Positions 1-10,465 of a stretch of DNA of 61,185 nucleotides are shown here, piece by piece (the stretch's first letter is position 1; every line of letters starts with the position of its first letter). This DNA is from Coprinopsis marcescibilis (Eukaryota > Basidiomycota > Agaricomycetes > Agaricales > Psathyrellaceae): NCBI GenBank assembly GCA_004369085.1, contig ML210331.1, positions 1-61,185 on the forward strand, read 5' to 3'. A program made the translations under genes and the position numbers. Below the pieces are notes generated by a model that saw only the letters and a program-made list of their open reading frames with translations, ran no database searches and had not been told where the DNA came from.

Positions 1-774
1 TACCACAGCTGACGACAGCCCCACAAGGACTCCACTTACCACCGCCATACGCGAGGTCATATCATTCCCGACTGGACACCGATGAATCAATGAAGACGTA
101 TTGCATGCTGCAACATGTCAGGTCAAGAATGAAATGCCCCAAGTTTTACTACTAAGTTGATTCGTCAATAGAAGGACCGACCTTTCACCGATCAAGGGTC
201 TTTAGACCTAATCGGCGAAGAATTTCCCGTCTCTTGGAACGTTTGTCCAAGTTCTGTAGAGAGTGGTAGGTCTATACAATCTAAACATGGATCGACAACA
301 TTGAGAACATACGTAGAGCTCCACTCTTCTGCTGCAAAGAGAATCCCTGAAAGCGACCGTTGGGGCGATTTGTGGGGAAAATTCAGGCACGGCTTCGGTG
401 AGTTCCGGCGGCCAAGCTGCGGGCGGACAAATCACGGATTGTGGCGACTGTACTTTTAACAGGACCAATGGAAATGACAGGCTGGCCCTTATCCACGCGC
501 TAGCCACGGGCTCCTGATAATCACACTTGAGGCTGGACAAACTCGGTTGCTCTTGACCTTCGCCCTTGCGGTCTATGATACAGTAAGCCCACAGATAGCA
601 CCCTCCTAAATCCTTTAATCTGATCTACGCAGTTGTAGGCTGCTATTCTGTTGAAGGCTGCCACTTGTCTTGTCTTGTCTTGATCCAGGGGGACCCACGC
701 ACAGCAAACATACAAGCCGCAACCATATAGATCACCGCATTCATCACAACGTTCCCCCGCTTTCGTTTTCTACA
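1..774. other. Intergenic leader, no gene seen
   Basis: No reading frame here has convincing codon use or splice sites. The last 110 bp are pyrimidine-rich and contain four direct copies of a CTTGT pentamer near 665, which probably belongs to the promoter or 5' leader of the kinase-like gene that starts at 775. The left edge could hold the end of an upstream gene, but nothing could be recognised. Confidence 0.5.
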
Positions 775-3700
775 ATGCCCATCAGCGACTGCTGGCCACC
801 ACTCGAGGCGTCTTTGGAGCAGCTCGACGAGCCGACACATAAACGGATCACGTCGCTGCACGATCACCTTCTTCCACACTCCACCCACATCTCCGCCTAT
901 GCAACCTCACTTCATCCAAAACGCTCACCCTGCGACCTCATTACATCAACGTATACCTGGGGCCAGAGCTTCCTCGTCTACGAGATCGTGTTCAGGGAAG
1001 GCGAGAGCTGGGTGGCACGATTCGGCCTACCACCGTACGAGGGCGACGAATTCTTCAACACACCAGAACAGCTGGAGCGCAAGATTCTCAACGAAGTGGG
1101 AGCGCTCCGTGTCGTGAAAGAACGAACGGCTGTTCCCGTTCCTTCAATATTCGGCTATTGCGCACGCCACGGGGATGGGTTCAACCAAAGGTTTGGTGGT
1201 GCGAGTGATGGAGAGGAACCAGGTCAGGCACGCAAACCACATCCGTTGGGTGAGGCCTTCCCTGCCTTCATTCTCATGTCAGCTTTGCGGGGAAAGACGA
1301 TTGAGGATTGTGGCATCCCCATTCACGAACTGGGAGGGCACTTCGAATCAACTCCAGACGCCTCTCAGCACATCGACTCGCCAATCCTTCGCAATTATCT
1401 CTCCTCCCTAGCTTCGATCCACACCCAACTTTCACAAATCACCTTTGCACAAATCGGATCATTCACTTTGGATGAAGAGACTGACCAAGTTAGGATTGGT
1501 CCAATGGCGGAATTTGGCTTAGGCCCGTTCGACACTGCAGAGGAATATTACGCCACCATAGCCGAGGCTTTCAAAAGAATCGCTGAGGCTGGTGCAGACG
1601 AAGAAGACGAAGAAGGCGAGTCCGGGGAGGTCATTTTTACTTTTGAGGGACAGGTTGGAGAAGATGAATCCACTGTTACGCTCTCCAACGCCCAGATCAA
1701 ATCGCTCCGCAGGATGTTTACTGCGGCCATTTTCCCTCTCGCTCTTGGGCCACACGTATCCGCGTCCAATGATCGTGGCCCCTTTCCCCTCCGACATGGC
1801 GATCTACACAGCGAGAATATCCTTGTTGACGAGGAAACGGGCAAGATTGTGGGGGTCATTGATTGGGAGGGTGCCGGGACGGTGCCTTGGGAGACTGCAG
1901 GTGGGCTCAACTGGGAGGTTCAAGGTGAAAGCGCGGTGGGAGATGATGTCGAACATCCCGAGATACACGCTGCATTCAACAAGGCGCTCAAGGAGGTGGA
2001 AAGCGAAATGTCCAGTCGATTCAAGTATCATCTTGGGCTGGGACGTTCCAAGTCCAAGTCGCGACCAGCAAGCCTTACGTTCTCCCCTCATACCCAAAGA
2101 ATACCGATTGCTAGGCCAACACCGCTAACTGTACTCCAGTCATCGCCAGACGTACTCTCGCCATCGTCCTCTTCAACTTCACTGACATCTTCATCTGCAT
2201 CGTCGTCTTCTGAAAATGTCGCGGATTTTGACTCGAACAAGTCTCATTCTCGGTCGAGCTCAAGCTCCAAATCCAACCTCACGGCGTTCACTTCGCCACC
2301 GACCTCTCCAGCGTCGTCGATTTTCGATTTGAACGCGTTGGCCACGAAAAGTGAAAGCTTGGTTAAGCGCGCTGTTGGGCCTCCATCGATTCTGAACACG
2401 CCACCTTCACCCCCGTCATCCAAAGCCAGCCATACTCAGGGAGAAGCCGTCTTCACGCGTGCAGCTTCTGAACCGACGGGGCCATCTGGCTCATCCAACT
2501 GCAACCCCTCCCAGCATACTCGTTCGGTCAGTTTAAGCCCTGTCATCGCTGAAGCCATTCGTGAACCCCTCCCGGCTGATTACCTCAAGCAGATGGTCAA
2601 CAAGTCAGAGTTATCGTTGGGTATGGCCACCATGTCCATTAAGGAGCAACAACCGAGTACACCGGTCCTTACTTGGAGCTCGAGCGTCATTCGGCATGCA
2701 GCGCCTTCGACACCACGTAATCGACCGAACCTACATCGGCGCAAGCAATCTTCCATCGCGCTCGGTTCTTTGCCGCCGTTGATGATTTATGGTTCACCGG
2801 GTGCTTCCCCCGCGTATTCCCCGGCCATTCCGTTCAACTTGTACGGTCCTCCGCCTTCCGCACCGCCCCCGCTTTTGGCAGCAAGCCTCTCACTGCCGCC
2901 TTTGGGTAAGAGGCAAGGTTCCCCGTCTCCATCGCCATCGCCAAATACCGGCAGGTCGAGGTCTCCGTCACCCTTGGTCCCGGGAACGTCAGGAAGCAAT
3001 AGTACACCCGCAACACCACAACCTTCCCCCTGGCACGACAAGTATCACGCTCATCCCCACCAGCCACCGCACTATTCGCAGCAGGCCAGTGGGAGTCCGA
3101 GCGCGTTCAACTTTCCAAGGTCACACAATGTCCACGTCAGATCTCCATCTTATTCGCATCCTCACCATGCGCCATCGGCAACCTATTTCCTGCCCCCTTC
3201 GTTATCCCGGAGTGTTTCTGCCTCTGCATCAGGGGGTAGGAGTACGACGGGTAATAGCACTGCGACTGCGACGCCGACGTTGTCGCCTTCTACGCCCACG
3301 ATGAGGAGGTCGTCGTCGGGCGAGGAGGAGCAATGGCACGACGCCGTCGAGTGTCTTCGTGGCGAGTCGGAGGGCGAGACACCGCAAGTAGCCACTGCGC
3401 TGGTTGAGGAACCTCTCAGCTTGGACGGGAACCCGCCCGTGGTCTCGCCTTCGGGATCTACGCTGTCCGAGTTGCACGCTGGCGTGGGCTCGTACGTGGC
3501 ATCCTACCTGGCACATTGGATGTTTGTGTATGGATGCGAGTACGAGACTGTTGGGAAGGCGTTGTGGGATGTTGTGTTGTGCAGCCAGAGAGGTGGGGCG
3601 CTGAAGGGGGAGGACAGTGTGAGCGCGGAGGAGGCGTTTTGGGTGTGGGTGAAGCAGACGTTGGGGAATGGGGGAGATGAGGAGGAGGAGGAGCAGGAGG

Positions 3701-3849
3701 AGCAGGGAAACTTGAATGAAAAGCCTGCTCTGGAGTCGCAGGTGCCGCCAGAGTCTGCGAAAGGTTCTGTGTTGCCTGCCCAAATTGAAATTTTGGTAAG
3801 TTTTCCTTTCCGACTTGGCGGGGTACTATGCTCATTATTTCAGAATTAA
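775..3849 (+). CDS. APH/protein-kinase-like phosphotransferase with long low-complexity insert
   Basis: The protein of about 1,008 residues starts at the ATG at 775; the frame stays open further upstream, but this ATG opens directly into folded sequence. The N-terminal 400 residues resemble fungal aminoglycoside-phosphotransferase (APH, protein-kinase-like) proteins. The catalytic loop RHGDLHSEN lies at residues 340-348 (D343, N348) and the metal-binding Asp is D363 in VIDWEGAG. These families phosphorylate small molecules or act as unconventional kinases; the substrate is unknown. After the kinase lobe comes about 500 residues rich in Ser, Pro and short basic stretches, then a helical tail around residues 890-950 (YVASYLAHWMF). 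One intron, 3796-3843 (GTAAGT...CAG), sits two codons before the stop; its 48 bp are in frame, so splicing and read-through end at the same TAA. No signal peptide or membrane segment is evident. Confidence 0.75.
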   Translation: MPISDCWPPLEASLEQLDEPTHKRITSLHDHLLPHSTHISAYATSLHPKRSPCDLITSTYTWGQSFLVYEIVFREGESWVARFGLPPYEGDEFFNTPEQLERKILNEVGALRVVKERTAVPVPSIFGYCARHGDGFNQRFGGASDGEEPGQARKPHPLGEAFPAFILMSALRGKTIEDCGIPIHELGGHFESTPDASQHIDSPILRNYLSSLASIHTQLSQITFAQIGSFTLDEETDQVRIGPMAEFGLGPFDTAEEYYATIAEAFKRIAEAGADEEDEEGESGEVIFTFEGQVGEDESTVTLSNAQIKSLRRMFTAAIFPLALGPHVSASNDRGPFPLRHGDLHSENILVDEETGKIVGVIDWEGAGTVPWETAGGLNWEVQGESAVGDDVEHPEIHAAFNKALKEVESEMSSRFKYHLGLGRSKSKSRPASLTFSPHTQRIPIARPTPLTVLQSSPDVLSPSSSSTSLTSSSASSSSENVADFDSNKSHSRSSSSSKSNLTAFTSPPTSPASSIFDLNALATKSESLVKRAVGPPSILNTPPSPPSSKASHTQGEAVFTRAASEPTGPSGSSNCNPSQHTRSVSLSPVIAEAIREPLPADYLKQMVNKSELSLGMATMSIKEQQPSTPVLTWSSSVIRHAAPSTPRNRPNLHRRKQSSIALGSLPPLMIYGSPGASPAYSPAIPFNLYGPPPSAPPPLLAASLSLPPLGKRQGSPSPSPSPNTGRSRSPSPLVPGTSGSNSTPATPQPSPWHDKYHAHPHQPPHYSQQASGSPSAFNFPRSHNVHVRSPSYSHPHHAPSATYFLPPSLSRSVSASASGGRSTTGNSTATATPTLSPSTPTMRRSSSGEEEQWHDAVECLRGESEGETPQVATALVEEPLSLDGNPPVVSPSGSTLSELHAGVGSYVASYLAHWMFVYGCEYETVGKALWDVVLCSQRGGALKGEDSVSAEEAFWVWVKQTLGNGGDEEEEEQEEQGNLNEKPALESQVPPESAKGSVLPAQIEILVSFPFRLGGVLCSLFQN

Positions 3850-4572
3850 ATATCTCGACCTCATGCTTCGTCCAATCCATGCAATCACTCAATCACTCAC
3901 TATCATCATCTGCTTTACATCTCGAGGATGTCTGCCATTTTTAGCTCTGTCATGCTTCTATCCCGTTTCTTTGCTTTAGACCCTGGGCTAGATCTCCTCC
4001 TTGCTTTTCAGTCTTTGATAGATGCCTGTAGATGTGCGCAGCAGAGCCCGCACTTTTCCTTTTCTTCTTCTTCTATTTTTTTTTCTTTAAAAAACATGGA
4101 CACCTACTATCCACCGCTGGAGCAGCCGGACTCGGTCACAAAAGGAACCGGTATCTCGAGTAGAATAGGTTCTCGAACGCATCCTTGTATACTATGCATC
4201 ACTGCCACGGACACTCGCTCGAATTCGAATCGCGTCAGGATAGAGTAGATCTCTGTCTTGTATTTATATAAACTGTATTTATACACGTGTAGTTTTATCT
4301 TTAGCTTTTGCCATCAATATATAAAGTGCTCCTTCATGCAGACCGACGACCCGCTCACCATCGAAATACACGATCGAGGGGCATGGATCCTTGTCAGGAT
4401 GTCGCTGAGCCTGAATGTCTTCATCCGACAGGCGGATTACGGACTTTAACTGCGGCTAAAGCTCGGGAGGTACTCGCGGGTGATTCGCGAAAGAAGTAGC
4501 TTCGGATTTACATTCACATATAAGCCGTGTTGTTCATGACCATAGAACGCGAGACATTTACAGAGTGTGGCG
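3850..4572. other. Intergenic between kinase-like gene and esterase
   Basis: No gene is supported. The first part is probably the 3' UTR of the kinase-like gene. A T-rich stretch near 4070-4095 and AT-rich sequence around 4255-4325 (with a TATATAAA-like string near 4318) are the only compositional features. The last 60 bp are the leader of the esterase gene. Confidence 0.5.
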
Positions 4573-6150
4573 ATGGCAAACCGTTCTCGAATTTTTGCCT
4601 TTATCCCTGTGGTGGTGGGGGTGTTGGCTCTGGCTTTTGGCGTGGCTCAGGCCGCTGCTGCTCCCCGCCCTCAGGAGTTGCACGTTATACCGAGTGACAA
4701 CCGCCACATCTTTTTCCATGGACGATGGGACAATAATACTGGGTCTTGGTGGTACGTGGATCATGTTATGACTGGACATGGATCTCTAAATCTCTCCAAG
4801 GGCCGGGTCAGGTTTCAAAGTGAATGTCCGCAACCTCAAAACGCTCGCAATCAACTTGGGAGAGTATACTTCCTGGCCCTCTGCCCCCGCTTCTATCTCC
4901 TTTGACAATGGGCCGGCGATGACTTACAGCCTTACCAGTGGTGCCAATGAAATCCCCGTCCCAAAGGTCGCCGGGAAACCTCGGGGAGCAGCGACGTTGG
5001 TTCGTGTTAATGTGGAGGGGTGGCAAAGGAATAGGATCCAGTTCCAAAGTCTGAGCGTCAATGCTGATGCAAGCCTTGTGCAGTACAAACCTGCAAAGCG
5101 CGCATTCCAGTTCATCGGGGATTCGCTTTCGGCTGGGCAGTTCCTTCCGCAGGGTGTGAACCAGGCGTGGCCGTACATCGTCGGAGAGCATTTCAAGGCC
5201 GAGCATAGGATTAATGCGCAACCTGGGGCTACTTTGACTGTGCGTGTTTTGGCTGCGTCTGATGCAGATGGTGGTGTTTTCCTAGTGTGCTGATGATTGT
5301 TTAAAGGATATGGAGTCGTACGGAAATGTTCATGGGATTTCCTTCCAATTCTTCCGCGTGGGTGACATGATCTTCTCTCGTTGAGATGTATTGAATGTAC
5401 TTTGGTACTCAGACCGAAGACACAGGGTTCATCTGGGCTGGTGACCACAACTACACGACCCCATGGGACTTCAAGCGCGATGTCCCGCGTCCCACCCACA
5501 TTGTCATCCACGTTGGGCAAGTATCAGTATCACTGACCAACATCTTGCACCGCCCTAAGCTGACACCTACGATTCGTGCAGCGCCAACGACGCGTCCCAC
5601 GGGGTTACAAACGATGATTTTGTCAAGGTACGCCTCGGCGCTTATCACCTGATGGTTAAAGCCGCTGAAGGCGTGTACGGCATGACGCATTAGGTGTACT
5701 CCGAGTTCTTGGACAAGATTCGCGAGCTGAACCCTCGGTCCCAAATCTTCATCTTCACCCCTGTATGTATCTACCTTTCTTCCTGTGTAAACTGGATAAC
5801 TGCTGATAATGCGCTGCTTGAACGATAGTGGGGCTGGCCCAACGCTGACGGCAACACATACTACTACTACCAAGGCCAGTACGAGCGGATCGTCAACCTG
5901 AGGTGCGTCCAAGTACCTACCTAGCATCTACAGAGATGGCCTCTGAAAATAAGAATATGGCTCTGACTTATGCTGCAGGAAAGAAAAGGGCGACAGAAGC
6001 GTTCATGTCGTTGATACCACTGGCTGGGTGAGCTTCGCGGATGTCTTCCCCGACAATGTGCATCCCAACGTTGAGGGAATGGCGAATATTGCGGAAAGAT
6101 TTATTGGGTGGCTTGAGAAGTTTGAGAAGGAAAACAAGCTTGATTACTAG
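4573..6150 (+). CDS. Secreted SGNH-hydrolase esterase, CE2-like
   Basis: Eight exons (4573-4751, 4801-5239, 5307-5357, 5413-5516, 5582-5627, 5694-5762, 5829-5902, 5979-6150) join into a 377-residue protein. It begins with a signal peptide (hydrophobic stretch about residues 9-30, ending AQAAAAP). A beta-rich N-terminal domain (FFHGRWD, WWAGSGFKV) precedes an SGNH/GDSL hydrolase domain. The nucleophile is S168 in FIGDSLSAG, block III is GANDAS (G258, N260), and the C-terminal catalytic pair is D346/H349 in DNVHPN. This two-domain order matches carbohydrate esterase family 2, whose members remove acetyl groups from plant polysaccharides such as xylan or mannan, so secreted deacetylation of hemicellulose is the likely role. 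All catalytic residues are present. The fourth intron uses a GC donor. Family assignment is by architecture; the substrate is inferred. Confidence 0.85.
5517..5581 (+). other. GC-AG intron in the esterase gene
   Basis: Every GT donor in this part of exon 4 lies in phase 0 and would put the following exon out of frame. A donor reading GCAAGT at 5517, which is the full consensus for the minor GC-AG class of U2 introns, joins VIHVG to ANDASHG and rebuilds SGNH block III exactly. The acceptor is CGTGCAG ending at 5581. The intron is 65 bp. Confidence 0.85.
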
Positions 6151-6538
6151 GCTTAGGTGTAGACGGTGTGTTGATGTTACTTGGTCTGACGATTGACAAT
6201 GGCACCGAGATATTCACGAATATCATCACATTCGGAATTGCACAAAGGCCCGCTAGCCAGCGAGGGAAACATATACAAGTATCTAAGACGGTTTGTATCT
6301 ACTTTGTGTCTACTATCAATCAAATACAGGGTTTTTTGGAGTTTTTTGGGCGGCTAAGTAAGCACAGGTTTGCATGAAATCAAGAAAAATTAAGAAAAGG
6401 GAAACAATGCACACAGGGTCTACCAGGATAGCTCGAGAATGAGGAGCAGAGTTAGAGGAGGTGGGACGACTACTGCTTCAGGTGTCTCCTGCCCGACAGG
6501 CTGGTAATAGCAGTGACCTATTCCTCTTCCTCGGGGTC
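6151..6538. other. Intergenic, convergent 3' ends
   Basis: This is the space between the stop of the esterase gene (plus) and the stop of the Leu-Pro-repeat gene (minus). It is AT-rich and should hold both 3' UTRs and polyadenylation regions. No gene or structured RNA is visible. Confidence 0.5.
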
Positions 6539-6952
6539 TTAAACAGTGGTGTCCTGCCCTTCATCGCGCTTGACAATGGGGACAGGCAAGGGCAAAGGCA
6601 AAGAGAGATCCGGAAGGGGAAGGGGAAGAGGCAAGGGCAATGGGAGCGGAAGATTTGGCAAGGGAAGAGGCAAAGGGAGGGGGAGAGGCAAGTTAGGAAG
6701 ATTGAGCGGGATGCCGAGCGCAGAAAGGAGGTCGGTGAGGATACTGAGGATGCGTTCGTTGGAAACGGGGTCGGAGACGATGGGGAGGTCGATGGGAGGG
6801 AGAACTGGGAGGTCCACTGAGATCGGGGTTGGGATTTCGGCCTCGATTACGATGGGCGCGTCGACGGAGACGACTTGCGGGGTGGGAGTGGCAAGTACGA
6901 GGTGACTGACTCCGTAGACCATGGCGATAGCGAAAAACTTGAGGAATTGCAT
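6539..6952 (-). CDS. Small secreted Leu-Pro-repeat protein
   Basis: This 137-residue protein is encoded by a single exon. Residues 1-21 form a clear signal peptide (hydrophobic core, then VLA before TPTPQ). The mature part is rich in Val, Ile and Pro, and residues 82-123 are an almost pure alternation of Leu and Pro broken by single Asn, Asp, Ser or Val residues. A dibasic KR pair at 126-127, typical of Kex2 cleavage, is followed by an acidic 8-residue tail. There are no cysteines in the mature protein, which argues against a hydrophobin or a typical disulfide-rich effector. A TTTAAAAG string about 160 bp upstream of the start could be the TATA element. I do not recognise a named family; secretion is well supported, function is not. 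Confidence 0.7.
   Translation of the reverse strand: MQFLKFFAIAMVYGVSHLVLATPTPQVVSVDAPIVIEAEIPTPISVDLPVLPPIDLPIVSDPVSNERILSILTDLLSALGIPLNLPNLPLPLPLPLPLPNLPLPLPLPLPLPLPDLSLPLPLPVPIVKRDEGQDTTV
6584..6691 (-). repeat. Leu-Pro dipeptide-coding minisatellite
   Basis: On the plus strand this is a purine-rich run of GGCAAG/GGAAGA/GGGAGG-like hexamers. On the coding strand it reads as alternating Leu and Pro codons (residues 88-123 of the small secreted protein). The imperfect 6-bp periodicity suggests growth by slippage or unequal exchange. Confidence 0.8.
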
Positions 6953-9374
6953 GGCTGGTTTTTATAAGAGATAAGGTGGATGACTTGGGGGGTATTGCTT
7001 TTGAAGAGAAAGTGGTGTGGAAAAGAGGGTTTTGCTTGTGAAGAGCTTGTTGAGGACTGTAGGCGAGAGGGCTATTTGCTGAGGACTCTATCAGCCAGAC
7101 GTGCCCGCTTTTAAAGGCTCTGGTTTTGTGAAGCCCAGCATAGAGCAAGAGTAAGATATGAACCGAAGAAGCGCAGAGAAGGCAGCATATTCTTTGCAAT
7201 GTCCGGTGGTACCCAAGCTACAACAGAGAAGTCATCGAGTTTGGTTTATGCTGACAGCTAGAGAAGCGCCCAATGTGTTAGGACAGCCGAAGAAGGCTTG
7301 AGTCGCGAGGGGGATGCTTGGAGATGACGTCGTTGAGGACGAAGTTCAAGCGTTTCTGGTTTTACTTGGCGGGCATAATGAGTCTGGGGACCATGTATGG
7401 AGTGTCCCTGCATATAGTGTCTTCAATATACGCGTGTAAGAGCTGTGGCGTCACCGCTTCGTCGGCTGCGGTGTTATTAACGAAGGCATTACATGTCGGA
7501 AGAAGCATGCAATAGATGTTTAGGAACGCTAATCGAGGAACTGGATTGCCTGGGAGTATTATGGATTCAACAAGGAGAGTGCCAGAGGCTCAAATCAGAC
7601 CTGAATACAGCAAAACTCCGCTCTCTGCGATCTGACTGCCTCATGTCCATGATGCAACGTGCCGGGATAGCTCCCCCAGGGAACTGAAGTCTCGAAAGGA
7701 GTAATCCATGCAGGTGACTGCCTCCAAAGCGGTTAATTGTTCCTGCTGCTGTACTTGTACGGGCGTTGCAGTTAGGTCGGTCATCAGAGGAATTGCGCAG
7801 ACAAGTGAGTCAGAGTCAGGCTTCGGCTTCAAGGCCAGTCCGGTAGCTTTCATGATCAACAACCCCTGGGCCAGCCGAGTGTCCAGGGTACAAAAAATGA
7901 ACCACGCCACACCCGGTTTGTCCGCAACCTCTGATAGGGTTAACCGTTCAATCGAGTGCGTCATCTCAGTCGGACAACTTCCCGTGTTGTTCCTTCAGAA
8001 GTCCCTAAGTATTGAACAGTGGCACCTCCCTATCGGCTGAGATTTTGAGGCAGAAGTTATAACGCTGAGATGGGGCTTCAGTAGACAGCGTTAGACACCT
8101 GCTGAGCTACACAAGTCCACAAGTGAGTGGCAATCTAGAAACGCACGATTCCCTCACGGTCTATATGTCAGAATTAATTATCCCGGGCTGATACCGTAGT
8201 CTAGTTGCCTCTAGTTGCCCTAAAACATCAAAATGAGCCAACACAACCTTCTACCGAACCCCCTATGCCATACACGAGGCAGTTCCTGAGCTAGAAGTTG
8301 TTGTGGTAGGTGAAGCACCGGGTCCTCGAGGCGTTTTAGAACCATGACGGGGCCAATGATCAGCTGGGAATATGTCTACGAACACGTTATAGGGGCGCAC
8401 CTGACCTCGGCTGAGCTCGTAGAGGGGCCAGAGATGCTGTTGAACATCACTTGGAAGTTTCCGTGTCGGAAGTACATAGCAGACGGAGGTCATGAGGCTC
8501 TCATGAGGTTCTGCAGCCCTTGAGCTCGAACGGTATGTGGCGGGAGGCCAGACAAGGTAACCATCTCGGGATAGAGTAAGCTGGACACACAGCGCACATC
8601 CTAGAACAAACGAGGCACCGTTGGAAAAATTTGCCGGCGCTCGAGTCATATCAGGGTCAATTGCAATTTGCACTGCTTGTTCTCTTGGATTAAACAGCGC
8701 CCAGAATAGACCTGTTATGAAGGAGACACGTCGCCACTTGATCAAGGGCCCGAATGTGCATGTCGGACCATTTTATGAACAGGTAGAAAAAGATTTTGTT
8801 TTAGTTGACTTGGCTCTGACTCGGTACCCTGTCGCGTCGGAGATGTTCGCATTTAAGGCAACTATCAATCCATGAAGCCAGGAAAGAAATTGGAGTACTT
8901 ATCTACCCTTTCCGGCGGATATTTCACGACGTTGTATCGAAAATGGTAGAATACAAGCCAAGGCGGCAAGACAAAGTAGATGGGCGCTTGAAAGATGTGC
9001 TGCCAAGAGCCCAACTGGTTTGTGCGTTTATCTTATTTTGTGGCGGTGTCTGATCGAACTGGATCAATTCAAAAGCAAACCGACGAATTGGGAAAATTAA
9101 GCAACGGATGGTTTGGGGTAGGCACTGCTGGCACACTTCTTTCTCCTCGACACAACCTCGTATTGTGTATATACCCCTACTGTTTTCTTACTATCTTTAT
9201 GCTACCCATTTCGCCCTAATTCAAGCGACAATTCGCACTCCAAGTCATCGACCAAGTGGCTCCAACCCCAAGGGACCTTGATCCGGAGTTTTACGCATCG
9301 TCGACGAGCGCTGATATTCTGTTAAATACACCGGCGTTCAGGCTTCCAGTTGTGCCTCTGAACTCTCTATTAGC
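6953..9374. other. Gene-poor interval
   Basis: The first 250 bp belong to the promoter and leader of the minus-strand Leu-Pro gene. From about 7200 to 9220 the open frames are short, overlap on both strands and lack credible exon joins. The longest, a 160-codon minus-strand frame at 8263-8745, matches nothing I know. From 9222 to 9416 one plus-strand frame is open but has no ATG; it overlaps the start of the PPTase-like gene in another frame and is probably chance. No RNA gene or repeat was recognised. Confidence 0.45.
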
Positions 9375-10465
9375 ATGTCGGAATGTCCGATACTCGTCTG
9401 GATGCTCTCGTTGAATCGAGAATACACCCTAGCAGTGCGTTGCCACCTTTGTCTTTCCGTATCGATCTCACCCATCTCTTCAGGAGTACGAAGCATGCTA
9501 TAAACTCGTTGAAGAATGTATAAAGCACACGCAATTCCCGTATCGACCTCGAGATGTCGACAGCTTTCGTGCGTTTCACCGTCGTCTTGGTCCTTCCTAA
9601 TTGGTCAACTCAAACATGGACAGGTAAAATCATCACAGCCATGCTGCCTCTGCTGATGATGAGGCATCGGCGGATACCCAGGGCAAAGTGGAAGGACCAT
9701 GCAAATTTCCAAGGAAAGCATTGGATAGAACAGGTCCGTTGCTCACGCTTAGCGTTGTCTCACATCCATCTCACCTTGCGTTCTTCTTTCCAGTCTCCAG
9801 ACGACATTCCACCAGAAAAATACCCTCATTCCATGATCGGTTACCACCTCGCAATTGGCAACTCACTATGTGGCATGGCCATGACCCAAGGCGAACGCAG
9901 CAAGGTCGTCAACATCGGCATGGGCATCGTCCAGTACGCCGTGGAGCCACGCGGCACATCAGTACCAACATACATCGAGTCAATGTCGCACAAGGTACCT
10001 ACATTCATTGGACTGCTGTAATGACGTCTGACAACATGCCCACGCCACCTTGTTTTAATTCACAAGCTCACCGCACTGGAAGTCCAATCAATGGAAGGCC
10101 AATCGGACGCTATCGCGCTCCGCCGCCTATGTATCCTCCTTGCTCTCAAAGACTCGTACATACGCGCGATCGGCCAGCCCATGGGCTTCGACTATGCCCG
10201 TCTCGAATTCGATGTCACCAACAGCACTGCGTCAGGCGACGGCAAGGCCCTCACCGGTTGGGAGTTTAGGGTGTTCACAGCGAACCTTGGTGTTGCGCGC
10301 CAGACACAGCTCGTGCACGAACAATACGAATGTGTGTGTGCGTTTTACAGGGGTGGGTCTGATATCAAGTTTATTTGGCATCAGACACCGAGGGAGCTGG
10401 AGAGCTGGGTGCAGTTTATCAACATCGACCAGATGGTCAAGGTGATACCAAAGCTTACGGCTTGA
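9375..10465 (+). CDS. Degenerate 4'-phosphopantetheinyl-transferase-like protein
   Basis: Five exons (9375-9434, 9484-9568, 9624-9733, 9794-9994, 10067-10465) give an uninterrupted 284-residue protein. Its layout follows Sfp/Lys5-type PPTases: an N-terminal lobe ending in a GKHWIE segment, the region that normally carries the Asn-Val-Ser-His motif, the metal-binding Gly-x-Asp motif, and a C-terminal Trp-x-x-Lys-Glu helix followed by a (G)WEFR strand. The key residues are replaced: GYHLAIGNS (101-109) stands where the NVSH motif is expected, NIGMGIV (125-131) has Gly129 where the Mg-binding Asp should be, and LALKDSYIR (177-185) replaces WxxKExxxK, with Glu changed to Asp and the last Lys to Arg. 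True PPTases load the phosphopantetheine arm of CoA onto carrier proteins; this protein is unlikely to do so by the usual mechanism. The start is the first ATG that joins in phase to exon 2. Family assignment rests on motif order and spacing and is moderately secure. Confidence 0.6.

Noticed and set aside
8263..8745. 160-codon minus-strand open frame
   Set aside because: It has poor codon bias, no recognisable domain, no splice-consistent extension, and an overlapping open frame on the other strand.
9222..9416. Plus-strand frame with protein-like composition (DLDPEFYASS...)
   Set aside because: It lacks an ATG, is preceded by a stop without a clear intron acceptor, and overlaps the better-supported exon 1 of the PPTase-like gene in another frame.
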